A stretch of DNA of 15,791 bases from an uncultured Clostridia bacterium (lineage in GTDB: Bacteria > Bacillota > Clostridia > Oscillospirales > Oscillospiraceae): the NCBI GenBank assembly GCA_946187475.1, contig CAMHRJ010000022.1, forward strand, positions 1 to 15,791. The letters run 5' to 3'. The notes under the pieces were generated by a model, which had not been told where the DNA came from, searched no databases, and saw only the letters and a list, made by a program, of their open reading frames with translations. This document shows positions 14,501 through 15,791 of the stretch, piece after piece (position 1 is the first letter of the stretch; each line of letters opens with the position of its first letter). A program made the position numbers and the translations under genes.

Positions 14501-15791
14501 CCCGGATGGCGTCGATGGGCGGGTTCGTCACCTGAGCAAAGAGCTGCTTGAAGTAGCTGAACAGGGGCTGCCGGGCTTCGGAGAGGACGGCCAGGGGGAT
14601 GTCCGTACCCATGGCGGCGATGGGCTCGGCGCCGTTTTTCGCCATGGGGATGATGGCCTCCTTGACCTCCTCATAGGTGTAGCCGAAGGCCTTGTAAAGC
14701 TTGTCGCGCTGCTCCTGGGTGTGAGCAGGGGGCTTGTGGTTCGGGATGGGCAGATCCTCCAGATGGACCAGGTGCTGGTCCAGCCACTCGCCGTAGGGGC
14801 TCTGGGCGGCGTAGCGCTCCTTGAGATCATCGTCGCCGATGAGGCGCTGCTGCTTGGTGTCCACCAGCAGCATCCGCCCGGGTTGGAGGCGGGATTTGCG
14901 CAGGATATTCTCCGCCGGGAGGTCCAGCACGCCCACCTCGGAGGAGAGGATGAGATAATCATCCTTGGTCTGGTACCAGCGGCAGGGGCGCAGACCGTTC
15001 CGGTCCAGCACCGCGCCCACGGTATCACCGTCGGAAAAGACGATGGCCGCAGGGCCGTCCCAGGCCTCCATCATGGTGGCGTAATAGGAATAGAAATCCC
15101 GCTTCGTCTGGGACATTTTGCGGTCGTTTGCCCACGGCTCCGGCACCGTCATCATGACGGCCTGCGGCAGCTCGATGCCGTTCATCATGAGAAATTCAAG
15201 CGTATTGTCGAGCATGGCGGAGTCCGAGCCGCGCGCGTCGATCACGGGGAGGATGCGGTCCATATCCTCGCCGGAGAAAACGGGAGAGTGCATCGTCTCC
15301 TCGCGGGCGAGCATGCGGTCGGCGTTGCCGCGGATGGTGTTGATCTCGCCGTTGTGCATGATCAGACGGTTCGGGTGCGCCCGCTCCCAGCTGGGATTCG
15401 TGTTGGTGGAAAAGCGGGAGTGCACCATGGCCATGGCGCTCTCACACTCGGGATCCTGCAGATCCTGATAGAACGCGCGCAGCTGGTTTACCAGGAACAT
15501 GCCCTTATAAACCACTGTGCGGCTCGAGAAGGAGACGATATAGGTGCCGATGTCGCTCTGCTCGAACTCGCGCCGGATGATATAGAGCAGGCGGTCGAAC
15601 TCCAGTCCCTCGGCGACGTGCTCCGGCTTTTTCACGAAGCACTGCCGGATCGCGGGCATGGCGCGCCGCGCCGTCTCGCCCAGCACCTCCGGATCGACCG
15701 GCACCTCGCGCCAGCCGAGAAACTCCACGCCGTGGCGCTGCACGATGATCTCGAGCATCTTCTTCGCCTGCAGGCGCGTGAGCGTGTCCTG
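11553..15791 (-). CDS. gltB: Glutamate synthase large subunit (5' end outside window)
   Basis: The alpha subunit makes two glutamates from glutamine and 2-oxoglutarate. The frame is open to the right edge, and 1412 residues are visible of about 1,500; the missing start includes the catalytic Cys of the class II amidotransferase domain. Visible amidotransferase motifs are SRFSTNTNPSW, MHNGEINTIRGN and the central-domain boundary. The FMN/2-oxoglutarate synthase domain (about 13.5-12.5 kb) has GGKSNSGEGGE, ISGYDGGTGAAPGSS and the 3Fe-4S ligands in GCCMMRVCNLDTCPVG (first Cys-x5-Cys-x4-Cys). The C-terminal GXGXG beta-helix domain includes GGGGQSFGAFIPRG and MTGGVAVILG. The frame has no interruption. 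Promoter and leader lie beyond the window, so its regulation, including possible ANTAR hairpins, cannot be read. Confidence 0.98.
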   Translation of the reverse strand, partial: QDTLTRLQAKKMLEIIVQRHGVEFLGWREVPVDPEVLGETARRAMPAIRQCFVKKPEHVAEGLEFDRLLYIIRREFEQSDIGTYIVSFSSRTVVYKGMFLVNQLRAFYQDLQDPECESAMAMVHSRFSTNTNPSWERAHPNRLIMHNGEINTIRGNADRMLAREETMHSPVFSGEDMDRILPVIDARGSDSAMLDNTLEFLMMNGIELPQAVMMTVPEPWANDRKMSQTKRDFYSYYATMMEAWDGPAAIVFSDGDTVGAVLDRNGLRPCRWYQTKDDYLILSSEVGVLDLPAENILRKSRLQPGRMLLVDTKQQRLIGDDDLKERYAAQSPYGEWLDQHLVHLEDLPIPNHKPPAHTQEQRDKLYKAFGYTYEEVKEAIIPMAKNGAEPIAAMGTDIPLAVLSEARQPLFSYFKQLFAQVTNPPIDAIREKLVTDTAVYLGADGNLLEERAENCSVLQIKNPILTSVDLMKIRHMEEKQFHVETISLLYYKRTPLEQAVERLFVACDRAYQKGANILILSDRGVDENHVAIPSLLAVSAVQKYLVRSKKRTAVSLILESAEPRTVHHFAALLGYGAQAINPYLAQECIEELISLDMLDKDSGAAIDDYNRAVLSGIVKIASKMGISTIQSYQGAQIFECVGISRAVIDRYFTGTTSRVEGIGMEEIGEGVEWKHDQAFEPLGLGIDTTLNSVGSHKLRSGGHGEDHMYNPLTIKLLQKAAWEGDYEAFKQYTARVDNLEVPHTLRGLLDVKQDPNGGVPMDEVEPVESIVKRFKTGAMSYGSISQEAHECLAVAMNTLGGKSNSGEGGEKPERLSDPLRCSAIKQIASGRFGVTSAYLNSAQELQIKMAQGAKPGEGGHLPGSKVYPWIAKTRYSTPGVSLVSPPPHHDIYSIEDLAQLIFDLKNANRHARISVKLVSEAGVGTIACGVAKAGAQVVLISGYDGGTGAAPGSSIHDAGLPWELGVAEAHQTLVKNGLREQVVIETDGKLMTGRDVAVACMLGAEEFGFATAPLVTLGCCMMRVCNLDTCPVGVATQNPKLRERFAGKPEYVMNFMRFVAQELREFMAAAGVRTVDELVGRSDLLQVRQKRITHRAETVDLSTLLVNPYGEEVPHFAPEAVYNFKLEETKDCAVLMKKLGKSLKTTKKGKLELEVSSTDRAFGTLFGSEITRACGESLPEDSYVITCHGGGGQSFGAFIPRGLTLRLEGDSNDGFGKGLSGGKLVVSPPKGSTFRADENIIVGNVALYGATSGSAFIAGVAGERFCVRNSGATAVVEGVGDHGCEYMTGGVAVILGTTGKNFAAGMSGGVVYVLDEAHDLYTRLNKTGLVMSTLSEREDVDQLRGLLTQHAKETGSEKAKRILADFDAYIPAFKKIIPKDYARMVEAIAAFQSQGKSREEAEIAAFAQAVNH

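Overview
The window looks like chromosome of a GC-rich, Gram-positive anaerobe of the class Clostridia (Oscillospiraceae-like gut bacterium). The basis is strong AGGAGG-type ribosome binding sites on every gene, high GC with consensus sigma-A promoters in AT-rich gaps, oxygen-sensitive Fe-S enzymes, and a type I glutamine synthetase paired with an ANTAR regulator. The placement is inferred from these gene types; no rRNA or other marker gene is present.

Positions 1-4037 hold a tartrate-utilisation unit. A LysR regulator (minus strand, cut by the left edge) diverges from a three-gene plus-strand operon: a DASS/SLC13-type anion transporter, then the alpha and beta subunits of a class I Fe-S hydro-lyase that match E. 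coli TtdA/TtdB closely. The gene set parallels E. coli ttdR-ttdA-ttdB-ttdT, but the transporter comes first and is from a shorter DASS branch. Tandem hairpins and a puzzling small reading frame follow the operon.

Positions 4038-6193 hold a minus-strand operon of three genes joined by ATGA overlaps: a TM1586-type nitroreductase, a YwnA/HypR-like Rrf2 regulator and a QueG-like 4Fe-4S protein. It is driven by a near-consensus promoter overlaid with alternating GTATC half-sites, including a stretch identical to a tet operator core. It reads as a self-regulated redox/electrophile response unit.

Positions 6286-10136 hold a nitrogen operon on the plus strand: glmS, glnA and an ANTAR RNA-binding regulator with a degenerate receiver. 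The glmS leader is very short. It carries an intrinsic terminator whose 5' arm can instead fold into a hairpin with an ANTAR-type hexaloop (A1, G4), so the operon may be controlled by antitermination through its own last gene. The glnA reading frame appears frameshifted just before its natural C-terminus.

Positions 10150-15791 hold, convergent to this, the NADPH-dependent glutamate synthase genes in the order gltB (5' end outside the window) then gltD. A bidirectional terminator separates the convergent units. GlnA and GltBD form the GS/GOGAT cycle, and GlmS draws on the glutamine produced. No tRNA, rRNA, CRISPR, insertion sequence or phage gene was seen.
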